Shown here in pieces: positions 37,255 through 50,206 of a stretch of DNA of 64,000 nucleotides. Both the position numbers and the translations under genes were made by a program. The notes beneath the pieces are model-generated. The model was not told where the DNA came from, made no database searches, and worked only from the letters and a program-made list of their open reading frames with translations. The stretch spans positions 5,931,314 to 5,995,313 of the forward strand of contig CP136068.1 in assembly GCA_032622095.1 (NCBI GenBank). Reading direction: 5' to 3'. This DNA comes from Siphonodentalium dalli (Eukaryota > Mollusca > Scaphopoda > Gadilida > Siphonodentaliidae). Each line of letters begins with the position of its first letter. The first letter of the stretch is position 1.

Positions 37255-40200
37255 AGTGTCAATGACACTGTAGCTCAACTTGGAAAGGGAATAATTTCAT
37301 GTGTTAAAGTCAATGGAGTGATTAGGAATGTAGAAAGTTGAAAGGCCTAGTCATGCAAAGAGTAAAATCTAAGATGGCCGCTGGCAGCCATGTTTTTTTG
37401 CCAAATGACCCCCAAAAAGACTCATTCCCATTTACATGTCATTATTAACATCCGGTACAAATTTCAAGATGATCTGACCAATGATACGACCTGTAGCCTG
37501 TGTCAAAGGATTTAGTCATGCAAAGAGTAAAATCCAAGATGGCTGCTGGCAGCCATGTTTTTTGGCCAAATTACTCCAAAATGAATAATTCCCATCTACA
37601 TGTCGTTGTTAACATTCGTAACAAATTTCATGAAGATCTGACCAAAGCTACGACCTGTAGGCCGCGCCAAAGGATTTAGTCATGCAAAGAGTTAAATCCA
37701 AGATGGCTTCTGGTGGCCATTTTTTTTGGCCGAATGACCCCAAAATGACTCTTTCCCATCTACGGTACATGTCAATATTAACATCCATGACAAATTTCAT
37801 GATGATCAGACGAGCAGTATGACCTGTAGCCCGCGCCAATGGATTGAATTTTTAAATCCAAAATGGCGGCTGGTGGCCATGTTTTTTGCCGAATGACCCC
37901 AAAATAACTTGTTCCCATCTACATGTCATTGTTAACATCCATGACACATTTTATGATGATCCGACCAAAGGTACGACCTGTAGGCCGTGCCAAAGAATTT
38001 AGTCATGCAAAGAGTAAATCTAAGATGGCTACTGGCGGCCATGTTTTTGGGCCGAATGACCCCAAAATTACTCGTTCCCATTTACATGTCATTATTAACA
38101 TCCAGTACAAATTTCAAGATGATCTGACAAATGATACGACCTGTAGCCTGTGTCAAAGGATGTAGTCATGCAAAGAGTAAAATCCAAGATGGCTGCTGGC
38201 AGCCATGTTTTTTGGCCAAATTACTCCAAAATGAATAATTCCCATCTACATGTCATTGTTAACATTCGTAACAAATTTCATGAAGATCTGACAAAAGCTA
38301 CGACCTGTAGGCCGCGCCAAAGGATTTAGTCATGCAAAGAGTTAAATCCAAGATGGCTTATGGTGGCCTTTTTTTTTGGCCGAATGACCCCAAAATGACT
38401 CTTTCCCATCTACGGTACATGTCAATATTAACATCCATGACAAATTTCATGATGATCAGACGAGCAGTATGACCTGTAGCCCGCGCCAATGGATTGAATT
38501 TTTAAATCCAAAATGGCGGCTGGTGGCCATGTTTTTTGCCGAATGACCCCAAAATAACTTGTTCCCATCTACATGACAATGTCAACATTCATGACAAATT
38601 TCATAAAGATCGGACCAATTGTACGACCTTTAGCCCATGCTAATGGAATGAATTTTGAAATCCAAGATGTACGAATGACCCCAAAATGACTCGTACGTGA
38701 TTTAGCCTGTGCTAAAGGATTTAGTCATACAAAGAGTAAAATCCAAAATGGCTGCTGGCGGCCATGTTTTTTTGCCGAATGACCCCAAAATGACTCGTTC
38801 CCATCTACATGTCGTTGTTAACATTTATGACACATTTTATGATGATCCGACGAAAGGTACGACCTGTAGGCCGTGCCAAAGAATTTAATCATGCAAAGAG
38901 TAAATCCAAGATGGCTTCTGGTGGCCATTTTTTTTGGCCGAATGACCCCAAAATGACTCTTTCCCATCTACGGTACATGTCAATATTAACATCCATGACA
39001 AATTTCATGATGATCAGACGAGCAGTATGACCTGTAGCCCGCGCCAATGGATTGAATTTTTAAATCCAAAATGGCGGCTGGTGGCCATGTTTTTTGCCGA
39101 ATGACCCCAAAATAACTTGTTCCCATCTACATGTCATTGTTAACATCCATGACACATTTTATGATGATCCGACCAAAGGTACGACCTGTAGGCCGTGCCA
39201 AAGAATTTAGTCATGCAAAGAGTAAATCTAAGATGGCTACTGGCGGCCATGTTTTTGGGCCGAATGACCCCAAAATTACTCGTTCCCATTTACATGTCAT
39301 TATTAACATCCAGTACAAATTTCAAGATGATCTGACAAATGATACGACCTGTAGCCTGTGTCAAAGGATTTAGTCATGCAAAGAGTAAAATCCAAGATGG
39401 CTGCTGGCAGCCATGTTTTTCGGCCAAATTACTCCAAAATGAATAATTCCCATCTACATGTCATTGTTAACATTCGTAACAAATTTCATGAAGATCTGAC
39501 CAAAGCTACGACCTGTAGGCCGCGCCAAAGGATTTAGTCATGCAAAGAGTTAAATCCACGATGGCTTATGGTGGCCTTTTTTTTTGGCCGAATGACCCCA
39601 AAATGACTCTTTCCCATCTACGGTACATGTCAATATTAACATCCATGACAAATTTCATGATGATCAGACGAGCAGTATGACCTGTAGCCCGCGCCAATGG
39701 ATTAAATTTTTAAATCCAAAATGGCGGCTGGTGGCCATGTTTTTTGCCGAATGACCCCAAAATAACTTGTTCCCATCTACATGACAATGTCAACATTCTT
39801 GACAAATTTCATAAAGATCGGACCAATTGTACGACCTTTAGCCCATGCTAATGGAATGAATTTTGAAATCCAAGATGTACGAATGACCCCAAAATGACTC
39901 GTACGTGATTTAGCCTGTGCTAAAGGATTTAGTCATACAAAGAGTAAAATCCAAAATGGCTGCTGGCGGCCATGTTTTTTTGCCGAATGACCCCAAAATG
40001 ACTCGTTCCCATCTACATGTCATTGTTAACATTTATGACACATTTTATGATGATCCGACGAAAGGTACGACCTGTAGGCCGTGCCAAAGAATTTAATCAT
40101 GCAAAGAGTAAATCTAAGATGGCTGCTGGCGGCCATGTTTTTGGGCCGAATGACCCCAAAATTACTCGTTCCCATCTACATGTCATTGTTAACATCCATG

Positions 40201-41360
40201 ACAAATTTTATGAAGATCCAACCAAAGCTACGACCTGCAGCCCGCGCCAAAGGATTTAGTCATACGAAGAGTAAAATCCAAAATGGCTGCTGGCGGCCAT
40301 GTTTTTTGACAGAACGACCCCATAATGACTCGTTCCCATCTACATGTCAATGTTAACATTCATGACAAATTTAATAATGATCAGACCAAAGGTACGACCT
40401 GTAGCCCGTGCTAATTGATTGAATTTTGAAATCCAAGATGGCAGCTGGCGGCCATGTTGTTTGTCCGAATGACCCCAAAATGACTCGTTCCCATCTACAT
40501 TCCAATCTCAACAGCCATGACAAATTTCATGATGATCAGACTAAAGGTACGACCTGTAGCCCGTGCTAAAGGGTTTAGTCATACAAAGAGTAAAATCCAA
40601 AATGGCTGCTGGCGGCCATATTTTTCGGCCGAACACCTCCAAAATCACTCGTTTCCATCTACATGTCAGTGTTAACATCCATTTCAAATTTCATAAACTT
40701 CCGACCAACCCAACGACCTGTAGCCCGCACTAAAGGATTTAGTCATGCAAAGAGTAAAATCCAAGATGGCTGCTGACAGCCATGTTTTTTGGCCGAACGA
40801 CCCCAAAATCACTCGTTCCCATCTACTAGTACATGTCATTATTAACATCCATGACAAATTTCATTATGATCAGACGAACAGTACGACCTGTAGGCAACGC
40901 CAATGGATTGAAACTTGAAATCCAAGATGGCTGCCAGCGGCCATTTTTTTTGGCCGAATGACCCCAGAATGACTCATTCCCATCTATATATCAATGTCAA
41001 CATTCATGACAAATTTCATGACGTTCCGATCAAAGATACGAGCTGTAGCCCGCGCCAAAGGATTTAGTCATGCAAAGAATAAAATCCAAGATGGCTGCTG
41101 ACGGCCATTTTTTTTGGCCGAACAACCCCAAAATTACTCGTTCCCATCTACATGTCAATATTAATATCCATGACAAATTTCATGATGATCAGACGAACAG
41201 TACTACCTGTGGACCGCGCCAATGGATTTAATTTTGAAATCTAAGATGGCCGCCAGCGGCCATGTTTTTTTGCCGAATGACTCCAAAATGACTCGTTCCC
41301 ATCTATATGTCATTGTTAACATCCATGAACAAATTTATGATGATCCGACCAAAGGTACTT
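37255..41360. repeat. Satellite-bearing element, long array with 1208-bp higher-order repeat
   Basis: Head as at 29279, then about 25 units of roughly 165 bp. Each unit has agtcatgcaaagagtaaaat, atccaagatggctgc, ccatgtttt, gaccccaaaatgactcgt, catctacatgtcattgttaa and gacctgtagcccg. Within the array, 37923-38165 recurs almost exactly at 39131-39373, and 38809 at 40017, both offset by 1208 bp: a recent higher-order duplication. All short open frames here are shadows of the repeat. Confidence 0.9.
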
Positions 41361-42249
41361 TCGGGCTCCAAATAAACGTGCAGACCCAAATAATAGAGTA
41401 CAGGGGTGAACTTTCATTGAAAATTAATAAACATGCAGACCCAAATAATAGTGCAGGGGGGGAATTTCCAGCAAATGTTTATAAAATTAACAGTGAGGAT
41501 GTGAAATTTTTATATAGTTTATACATAACTCGGCAAGCTTTTCCTTCTCCGCAAGATTATATTTTAGTTTTTTTTGGACAAAAAGTGTCCGCCATGTTTG
41601 AATTCTCACGGGGAAACAATTTTTACAGAAATTCCATAAAGACAGTGCGTAAAGAGGCCCCGATGTTTTATTCTACATCCATTTTTAATTATAGACTAAG
41701 CTTCACAACTATAAAGTAACATTTTATGACACTTTCAATGATCCAAATATTTTATAAACCTCTCATAAAATTGTTGGATTATGGCAGTATTGAGCGTTTT
41801 ATTGAGATCATTAAAACGAAAATATCTGGTGCCTAAATGGAGCCCCACACTGCCACAGTAAAAAATGTGTATTCGGTTAAGCACGTGGTGCGTCCCCCCT
41901 AATAATGAGATAATCCTGATGAAAACGTGCGCAAACGTCATGAATACACGGCTTAATCGGAAACCGATGGGTCCACTTTTAATGGCATGCGGGGAGGGGA
42001 AATGTGTATTCTGGAAGAACATGGTGCGTCACTCTGATAATGAGATAATCCTAACAATCACATGCGCGAAAATAATGGATACTCGGCTTACTAGTCGGAT
42101 GCGACCACTTTCAAATGAATTCGGGGAGGTAAACACCTGGCTCGCCCTGCTATTTTCATTTTTTGGGAATTCCGAATAGACATACTGTACGTGTGCACCG
42201 GTTGCACTATGGACTTCACTACACCGTTTGAATAACAGGATGGTTATGT

Positions 42250-42530
42250 AATGGGGCTAATTGTGTTTAAGGGGAATAAGGAAGATTAATTTTTAATTCC
42301 ACTTAAGCCCAATTAGCTCTTAATGCATTTAAGTGCAATAAGAATATTCCTTATTGCACTTTTAAAGTGCAATTATATATTCCTTATTGTGCTTAAATGC
42401 AATAAAATATTCAATAATTTGCTTAAGCGCAATTAGATATTTCCTTATTGCACTTAAGCACAATCAGATCTTCCCTTATTGACCTTGAGTGCAATTAGAG
42501 ATTCCTTATTGCGCTTATAATGCATAATCC
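42250..42530. repeat. Array of short palindromes, ttgcacttaagtgcaa type
   Basis: Around eight imperfect copies of the unit tccttattgcacttaag(t/c)gcaatta, each nearly its own inverse complement and spaced irregularly about 35-60 bp. No coding potential. Confidence 0.7.
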
Positions 42531-42664
42531 GAATTAACGCTCGTAAATTACTATTTCCTTGGCTTCGTTGGTCAAATATTTGATTCGAATCGAGGAACCT
42601 TACTCATCAAAGTTCAGAGTGATCAGATATCAATTTTTTAAATCTATTATTTTTCACCACTGAT

Positions 42665-42970
42665 CATTTAGTGGCCCAGCAAAAGGTCGACAGGAAGACA
42701 GTCTCGGACCAAATTGCGGATGAAGATGGGTAACTCTGAAATCAAGTGGCTTTTTGTGTCAAATAATTGACAAACGAGCCAAATTTCATTGAACAAAATG
42801 TTGACAAATAACAGGTTTTGGGCAATTTTGTACTGTAGTTGACTGGCTAGCATTATTTTTGGGCAATTAATCGACTCTGATAATTGGAGCAGCATTAAAA
42901 AAAACATTGTTTTTGGAATCGGATAATATGGGGGACCATCGAATCGGATTGAGCACCTTTAAGCTCATTT
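42665..42970. repeat. Dispersed repeat, inverted partner of 18772-19060
   Basis: Contains acaaaatgttgacaaataac and attaatcgactctgataatt; inverse of the copy in the transposase intron. Confidence 0.65.
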
Positions 42971-43012
42971 ATTTATTAAATGTCATTTTGGATTCCCACA
43001 TGCATGTACCCT

Positions 43013-43365
43013 GCTTGACAAAGCAAGTGTCCAATGTCACCGCGGTGTATTCGCCGTACGGCCGCGGTGTCAGAGTTTGGAACTGCAGTTGAGCACCGCG
43101 GCCGAATGGCAAGTACACTGCCCCGAACGGCAAGTACACCATGGGTGAACAGCAACTACACCGCGGCCGGACCGCATGTACACCATGGTTAGATTTCTGG
43201 TTTGTATCATCTTTTTCAGTTTAATGAACATACACAGTGGCAACTACACCATGGCCAAATGGCAAGTACACAGCGACCCAACTGTAGTTAGCCGGTGGAG
43301 CCGCGGTGGCAATGCTAACCACACCGCGGTTAAGTGGACACTTGTTTTGTCCAGCAGGGTACATG
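43013..43365. mobile_element. Foldback element with GC-rich internal minisatellite
   Basis: Ends catgtaccctgcttgacaaa and the inverse ttttgtccagcagggtacatg. The interior has many degenerate copies of caccgcggccgaatggcaagt. No gene. Confidence 0.7.
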
Positions 43366-43579
43366 TATGTTTGGTCTTTTTAATAGAGTACCTCAAGATA
43401 TTATAGGAAAACATAAAAACATCGCAGCAAAATCAACACCAGTGACATTGAAGATTTGTTGTAGTATAAGATACAAATTCGTTGTACTTGGTCAATCATT
43501 ATAGAACAATTTACCGTCACATGTAGAATGGCTGTGAAGCCAACAAAATGAAGCAATTAACTGGATTCGGTCCTACCAA

Positions 43580-44690
43580 AACCCGACCGCACCCGACCGC
43601 ACCGACCGCACCCGACCGGACCGCCCCTATGGGTCCGAGCGAGATGGGGTTTGTACTATCGTGTAGAATGAACCCGAATGTACCAAAGTTCCAATCCCCA
43701 AGTCGATAGCTCAAGCGGACACGGCACTGTTAACCCCTGACTGGCGGCCGTTTCCGCCAGGTACTGGAAATCCAAAAAGGCGACGACCGCACCTCCCCTG
43801 ACTGCCTGACCACGAAAATGGACATAATATCATGAAGTGAATACCCATATGCAGCCATGGGCGATCGGACAAGTCGCTAGCTGCAGCGGAAGTGAATAAA
43901 TTAACCCATACGCTGCTGCCAAATTCGCTATAAATGTACGCAAAAACGCCGAAATTAATACCCGCCGACCGGACCGCCCCTAGGGGTCCGAGCGAGATAG
44001 GGTTTGCACTATCGTGTAGAATGGACCCGAATGTACCAAAGTTCCAATCCCCAAGTCGATAGCTCGAGCGGACACGGCCCTGTTAACACCTGACTGGCGG
44101 CCGTTTCCGCCAGGTACGGGAAATCCAAAAAGGCGCCGACCGCACCTCCCATGACTGCCTGACCACGGAAATGGACATTATATCATGAATTGAATACCCA
44201 TATGTATCCATGGGCGATCGGACAAGTCGCTAGCTGCAGCGGAAGTGAATAAATTAACCCATACGCTGCTGCCAAATTCGCTATAAATTTACGCAAAAAC
44301 GCCGAAATTAACACCCGCCGACCGGACCGCCCCTAGGGGTCCGAGCGAGATGGGGTTTGCACTATCGTGTAGAATGGACCCGAATATACCAATGTTCCAA
44401 TCCCCGAGTCAATAGCTCGAGTGGACACGGCACTGTTAACCCCTGACTGGCGGCCGTTTCCGCCAGGTAAGGGAAATCCAAAAAGGCGCCGACCGCACCT
44501 CACATGACTGCCTGACCACGGAAATGGACATTATATCATGAAGTGAATACCCATATGCATCCATGGGCGATCGAAGTCGCTAGCTGCAGCGGAAGTGAAT
44601 ACATTAACCCATACACTGCTGCCAAATTCGCTATAAATGTACGCAAAAACGCCGAAATTAACACCAGCCGACCGGACCGCCCCTAGCTAC
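43580..44690. repeat. 353-bp GC-rich tandem repeat, three units
   Basis: ggggtccgagcgagatggggt recurs near 43628, 43981 and 44334, exactly 353 bp apart. Each unit contains ctgactggcggccgtttccg, atgggcgatcggacaagtcg and cgctagctgcagcgg. A partial inverted copy is at 44985-45250, separated by a different dispersed repeat (44705-44960). Confidence 0.9.
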
Positions 44691-44984
44691 TGGCTAATCA
44701 CACACAAATGACATAAACGCTCTTTATTAATTCCATATCAGGTATTCACCAACAAAGAACGCTCTTTATGTTTACCATCATAATATAAACAAACACCAGA
44801 AAAGTAACTTTTTATGCTTTTGTTTAGATAACAATGGTCAAACATATGACCATAACATACTGTTTATGCGATATTTCTTATTTGTATACGGACAAAGTCT
44901 ATCTACATTTTGACGTTCTTTCTGTTTGTGGCGGTTTTTAACGGGTTGAGATATTTTCACAGGATACCCACCGCCAAGGCCAAC

Positions 44985-45250
44985 CGTGTCTTTAACAGTG
45001 CCGTGTCAGCTCGAGCTATCGACTTGGGGATTGGAACTTTGGTACATTCGGGTCCATTCTACACGATAGTGCAAACCCCATCTTGCTCGCACCCCTAGGG
45101 GCAGTCCGGTTGGAGGGTGTTAATTTCGGCGTTTTTGCGTACATTTATAGCGAATTCGGCAGCAACGTATGGGTTAAATTATTCACTTCCGCTGCAGCTA
45201 GCGACTTATCCGATCGCCCATGGATGCATATGGTTATTCACTTCATGATA
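44985..45250. repeat. Inverted partial copy of the 353-bp unit
   Basis: Reads ctatcgacttggggattgga and cgctgcagctagcgacttat, the inverse of words in 43580-44690. Confidence 0.8.
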
Positions 45251-45762
45251 ATATGAACATAAGCTAGCTAAATTAACGAACCAAAGCTGAACAACATGGG
45301 TGCCCGTTTGGTGGGGTGGGGCGATTAACTATTCATGTGGTCATTCAACCAGTAAAACTGATGTTGTGACATGGCATAGCGGCTGAAATGACGATAAACC
45401 TTTATCAACCGACCAACATGGATGTTCCTGTGGCTTCAATCTCACATGATTGAATCATTTTGTAACTGGTACCTCAAGTTCATAAAGTTAGAAATATTCT
45501 AAATGTGGCCATTTGTTGGTCTACTTACAACAAATTTTCCACTGAATACCAAAGTTAGGGGGGGGGTCAGAACCAGAACCCCTCCCACCAATTATGTGGT
45601 TCTAAACTCAGCTCATAAAACACCATCTACAAGTACATGTACATCTATCAGGACTATGAGTTCGAACTCCGTAAAATAACAGAAGCTGAGAAACTGGTGT
45701 GAATTAAACTGTGACGGGGTCTCAAGCATGTCTACCCCTGCACATCAGAAAAATGCCATTAA

Positions 45763-46013
45763 CCTTATCATGACAAGAGCTCAATGAAATTTTGCAAAAA
45801 ACTTGGTCCAATGCACACTTATATATATGGGAGTCTCCCATTGGGAGCCTCGCGTATATAAGAAAAGACATTGGCCTAACAACATTTGCCTTAACATTGT
45901 AAACCAGTGAACTTTTATATGCGAGGCTCACCATGAGAGACATGCACATATTTATACATGTATACGAGTGTGCACAGGCACATTATCTTTAGTGCTGCAC
46001 CAGTATGAAAGGG
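45763..46013. mobile_element. piggyBac-type hairpin MITE with TTAA duplications
   Basis: TTAA at 45759-45762 and 46014-46017 flank 251 bp that starts ccttatcatgac and ends ccagtatgaaaggg, with an internal palindrome of the ttatatatgggagtctccca type. Same family as 4346-4738 and 10407-11169. Confidence 0.7.
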
Positions 46014-46636
46014 TTAAATGGCAAAAGTAGCTTGAGGATGGATGTGATCCATCATATCGCAGGTCAATTCAACCAGTCCCACACGATTTCATGTTCAAGT
46101 GCTTGTGTACTAATTTATAGCACAAACTCATACCGGTATTTCAGTTGCCAGTTGATAGAAATACATGATTTTCAAATTTGTCAATAATTCATAATTTCAC
46201 TCACCTTGCAGTGTGTAGACTATAGTGACTAGTGTTGTTATATATTCTGTCATATTTTCACAATAAAAGGTAAACTACCGCCAGGAATGAAATCAAATTG
46301 CAATTCAATATTCATAATTCTCATTTGCAGTAGCAGTAATTGAAATACATACAACTGATAAGATATCACTTTAGGCAAATGCTTTAGAATTTCTACAGCA
46401 AGTCAGAAGTGTTGAAAATGAGTTAATGAAAATCATGAATAATGATTTATATGTACATGTACTCTTGTCTGATTTAAAGGCATGTATCAAAATATTTCTG
46501 TCATTTGTTCAGTATAATGGCGGCATGATTGATATTTCTTGTACTATAGTGGAATAATATGATCGTACGTGACACGTAATGGAGCAACCACCAAGTTGAT
46601 CATTAAGATCAACGTTACATTAATTATATGAGGTAC

Positions 46637-47164
46637 CATACATGGTACTGCATGTGCTACACCACTCGGAGAAATGTCTGTGTCGTCACACAAATACCAT
46701 GCTAGAACTTGGATTAATATATTCGTAATCGTATATAGTCACCAATAGCCGGGTTACTACCGTAGTAACGGACATTGCCCATCTAGTGAACTATTCAAAC
46801 CCAGCATTGAAATCATGGTTATGATCAGTCCAAACGTATGAGTAAAGTTCGAACATAAGATAATAATAGCTGAGAACCTGGTGCGAATTTAACTGTGGTG
46901 GGGCCTCAAGCATGTCTACCCCTGCACGTCAGAAAAGAAAAGTAGCTTGAGGATGAAAGTGAACCATCATCCCACAGTGAAATCAACCAGGCCTGTTGGG
47001 TTTGAATAGTTCACTAGATAGGCAATGTCAGGTACTACGGTAGTAACCCGGCTATTGGTGACTATATACGATTACGAATATATCAATTCAAGTTCTAACA
47101 TGGTATTTTAGTGTGATGACACAGACATTTCTCCGAGTGGTGTAGCACATGTAGTACCCTGTAT
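46637..47164. repeat. Large inverted repeat, arms of about 160 bp
   Basis: Arm 1 (46637-46803) contains ctacaccactcggagaaatg and gtcaccaatagccgggttac; arm 2 (47003-47164) reads gtaacccggctattggtgac and catttctccgagtggtgtag. The spacer shares a block with 45660-45750 (ctcaagcatgtctacccctg). Confidence 0.8.
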
Positions 47165-47248
47165 GTATATATACATATATATATATCACAGCAGAAGTTT
47201 CCTTAGAATTAATGGATGAAAATGGAATGCCTCTAATATTTGTATTAT

Positions 47249-47465
47249 TTGAGTCGGACATAGATTACCTTAGCTGCAGGCAATCAATGCAATACGTGTA
47301 AACTATGTAGAAAAAGAAATTATTGAATAAAGTGTAGTGAATATGATGCGTTACTTTAATATTTGAGTCGGACATAGCTTACCTTACCTGAAGGCAATCA
47401 ATGCAATAAGTGATGTAGAAACAGAAATTATTGAATGAAGTGTAATGAATATGAAGCGTCATATT
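47249..47465. repeat. 113-bp tandem duplication
   Basis: gagtcggacatag at 47251 and 47364, followed in both by ttacctta and aggcaatcaatgcaata. A third diverged unit follows. Confidence 0.7.
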
Positions 47466-47756
47466 AATGCAATATCGATTGGGAGGATGAGAAATGTCAC
47501 TTTAATAGTTAACAATGATATACATATATAATTATAGATTATCCCCATTGAAGACGATCAATGCAATGACCAGTGTAGAAATGGAAAAAAATGTTGCCTG
47601 AATGAATCGATGTGTGAACATAAAGTCTCACTTTAATGAAATGTTGAGATGATGGAATCAACGATGAATTTGCAATTTCTGTAATGATGAAATTGGTTCA
47701 CATACCGGTATACATGTATATGCAGCTGAAAATGTGAATTGACTGAAATGTAATTA

Positions 47757-49444
47757 TGAAAGTGTCAATGACACTGTAGCTCAATGAGGAAAGGGAATAG
47801 TTTCACGTGTAACAGTTAATGGAACGATTAGGAATGTGGAAAGTTGAAAGGCCTAGTTATGCAAAGATTAAAATCCAAGATGGCCGCGACAGCCATCGTT
47901 TTTTTGCCAAATGACACAAAAAAGACTCCTTCCTATTTACATGTCATTGTTAATATCCTTCACAAATTTCATGATGATCGGACAAAAGATACGACCTGTA
48001 GCCCGTGTCAAAGGATTTAGTCGTGTAAAGAGTAAAATACAAGATGGCTGCTGGTGACCAGGTTTCTTGGTTGAATTCAAAATGAACCTTTTCCCATCTA
48101 CATGTAATTGTTAACATCCATTACAAATCTCATGATGATTGGACCAAAGATTCGACTTGTAGCCCTTGACAAAGAATTTAGTCATGCAAAGAGTATAATC
48201 CAAGATGGTTGCTGGCGGCCATGTTTTTGGCCGAACAACCCCAAAATTACTCATTTCCCATCTACATGTCCATTTTAACATCCATGACAAATTTAATAAT
48301 GATCCGACAAAAGATACGACCTGTGGCCCGTGTTAATGGATTGAATTTTGAAATCCAAGATGACCGCTGCCGGCCATGTTTTCTGGCCAAATGACCCCAA
48401 AATGACTCCCTCCCATCCACATGTCAACATCAACATTCATGACAAATTTCATAATGATCCAAAGTAAGGACCTGTAGCCTGTGCCAAAGGATTTAGTCAT
48501 GCAAAGAGTAAAATCCAAGATGGCTGCTGGTGGCCATGTTTTTTGGTCAAACTACCCCAAAATGACTCGTTCACATCTACATGTCAATGTCATCTACATG
48601 TCAATAGCGATGACAAATATCATAATGATATGACCAAATGTACAACCTAGAGCCTGTGCTGAAGGATTTAGTCAAGCAAAGAGTAAAATCCAAGATGTAT
48701 TTTGGCCGAATGACCACAAAACAGCTCGTTCACATCTACATGTCATTGTTAACACCAATGACAAATTTCATGAAGATCCGACCAAAGCTACGACCTGTAG
48801 CCCGCGCCAGAGGATTTAGTCATGCAAAGAGTAAAATCCAAGATGGCTGCTGGCGGCCATGTTTTTTGGCAGAACGACCCCAAAATGGCTCGTTCCCATC
48901 TGCCTGTCATTATTAACATCCATGACAAATTTCATGATAATCAGACGAACAGTATGACCTGTAGACCACGCAAATCGATTTAATTTTGAAATCCAAATGG
49001 CTGCCAGCGGCCATGTTTTTTGGCCGAATGACCCCAAAATGACTCGTTCCCATCTACATGTCAATGTCAACATTCATGACAAATTTCATAATGATCTGAC
49101 CAAAGGTACGACCTGTAGCCTGTGCCAAAGGATTTAGTCATGCAAAGAGTGAAATCCAAGATGGCTGCTGGCGGCATGATTTTTGGCTGAATGACCCCAA
49201 AAGGATTCTTTCCAATCTACATGTCATTGTTAACATCCATGACAAATTTCCTGAAGATCCTACCAAAGCTACGACCTGTAGCCCGCGCCAAAGGATTTAG
49301 TCATGCAAAGAGTAAAATCAAAGATGGCTGCTGGCAGCCATGTTTTTTTGGTGGAACAACCACAAAATGACTCGTGATAAATTTCATGATGATCAGACAA
49401 ACAGTAAGACATGTAGACCGCGCCAATCGATTTAATTTTGAAAT
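47757..49444. repeat. Satellite-bearing element interrupted by the LTR element, left part
   Basis: Head aagtgtcaatgacactgtag, then about ten 165-bp units. It is cut in the word ttttgaaat|ccaagatggc by the LTR element; the right part resumes at 62280-62475 with aaatccaagatggctgtcag and the tail cgcgccaaaggaaattgttg. Confidence 0.85.
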
Positions 49445-50044
49445 TGTAACAGAACGATGTGCGCCCCTGCCTGATCACGCCCCTGTAAACTATTGCATCA
49501 GTTCCAACTATTACGATGCATGAATAACAGGCGTGCGATTGTTAGTCGGACAGCCGTACTTAGCACGATGACGAGATCACGCGATGCTGATTCTAGCTAG
49601 TTCTCAGGAAGGTTCCCAGTCGAACCAGTGCAGAGGTCTAAAAGTTATTAGTTGTTTTGGTACACTGCACTGGTCATGATATACGAAAGCTATACTAAAG
49701 CTAACTTTAGTGACGAGCCGTTGACAACTAGTTGTCAAGCCTGGCCAGTAACATCGTCACATGATTTTGAAAAGTAGGTTACCACTTTTACATATAAGCA
49801 CTGAGGTTTTACCCATCAGTGTTCAGTTGACTGAGTCCTCCTATGAGTACCGCCCTACGAAAGACTTACTGATCCAGAAGAGCCTGAGAATGCTAGCATC
49901 AGCTGACCTATCTTGAGAAGCGAAATTATGCTCTAGAAATAAACAGATATCTACGGTTCCATGAGTTGTCGTCATACCAGAAATAATACACAACGTGAAG
50001 TCCGGTCGGAACGTCGTATCTCCAACGTACGGGGTTCTGCCACA
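49445..50044 (+). repeat. 5' LTR
   Basis: 600 bp, tgtaacagaacg to gttctgccaca. TATA-like tataag at 49793-49798, an initiator-like ttcagttg about 25 nt later, and a polyadenylation signal AATAAA at 49938-49943, giving a plausible U3-R-U5 layout. Differences from the 3' LTR: one near 49472, one near 49536 and two adjacent near 49857. Confidence 0.95.
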
Positions 50045-50055
50045 TAGAGATCAAC

Positions 50056-50073
50056 TGGTTGCAGTGAGCACGG
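50056..50073 (+). other. Candidate primer binding site
   Basis: tggttgcagtgagcacgg begins with the TGG expected opposite a tRNA CCA end, 11 nt inside the 5' LTR. I cannot name the tRNA. Confidence 0.3.
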
Positions 50074-50098
50074 ATCAACCACGACGACAATTTCAAGG

Positions 50099-50114
50099 AT
50101 GAAGATAGGTGAGT
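50099..50114 (+). promoter_or_regulatory. Leader start codon and splice donor for env RNA
   Basis: ATG at 50099 is followed ten bases later by AG|GTGAGT (donor after 50108), matching the consensus donor. Unspliced, this ATG reads only seven codons to a TAA at 50120. Spliced to the acceptor at 57884 it enters the env frame in phase. Confidence 0.65.
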
Positions 50115-50206
50115 ACACCTAAGACCCTAGAATCTGACGTTTTCTAGCCCACCTTTTCTAAAACACCATGGCTCATAAAAACGAATTCTGACACCCTGGG
50201 TTCTAA

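Noticed and set aside
37923-40356. Several 73-91 codon open frames with similar peptides
   Set aside because: They are the same satellite unit translated repeatedly; identical peptides reflect the 1208-bp repeat, not a protein family.
41222-41719. 165-codon open frame
   Set aside because: Begins in a satellite unit and runs into a dispersed repeat; composition follows the repeat.
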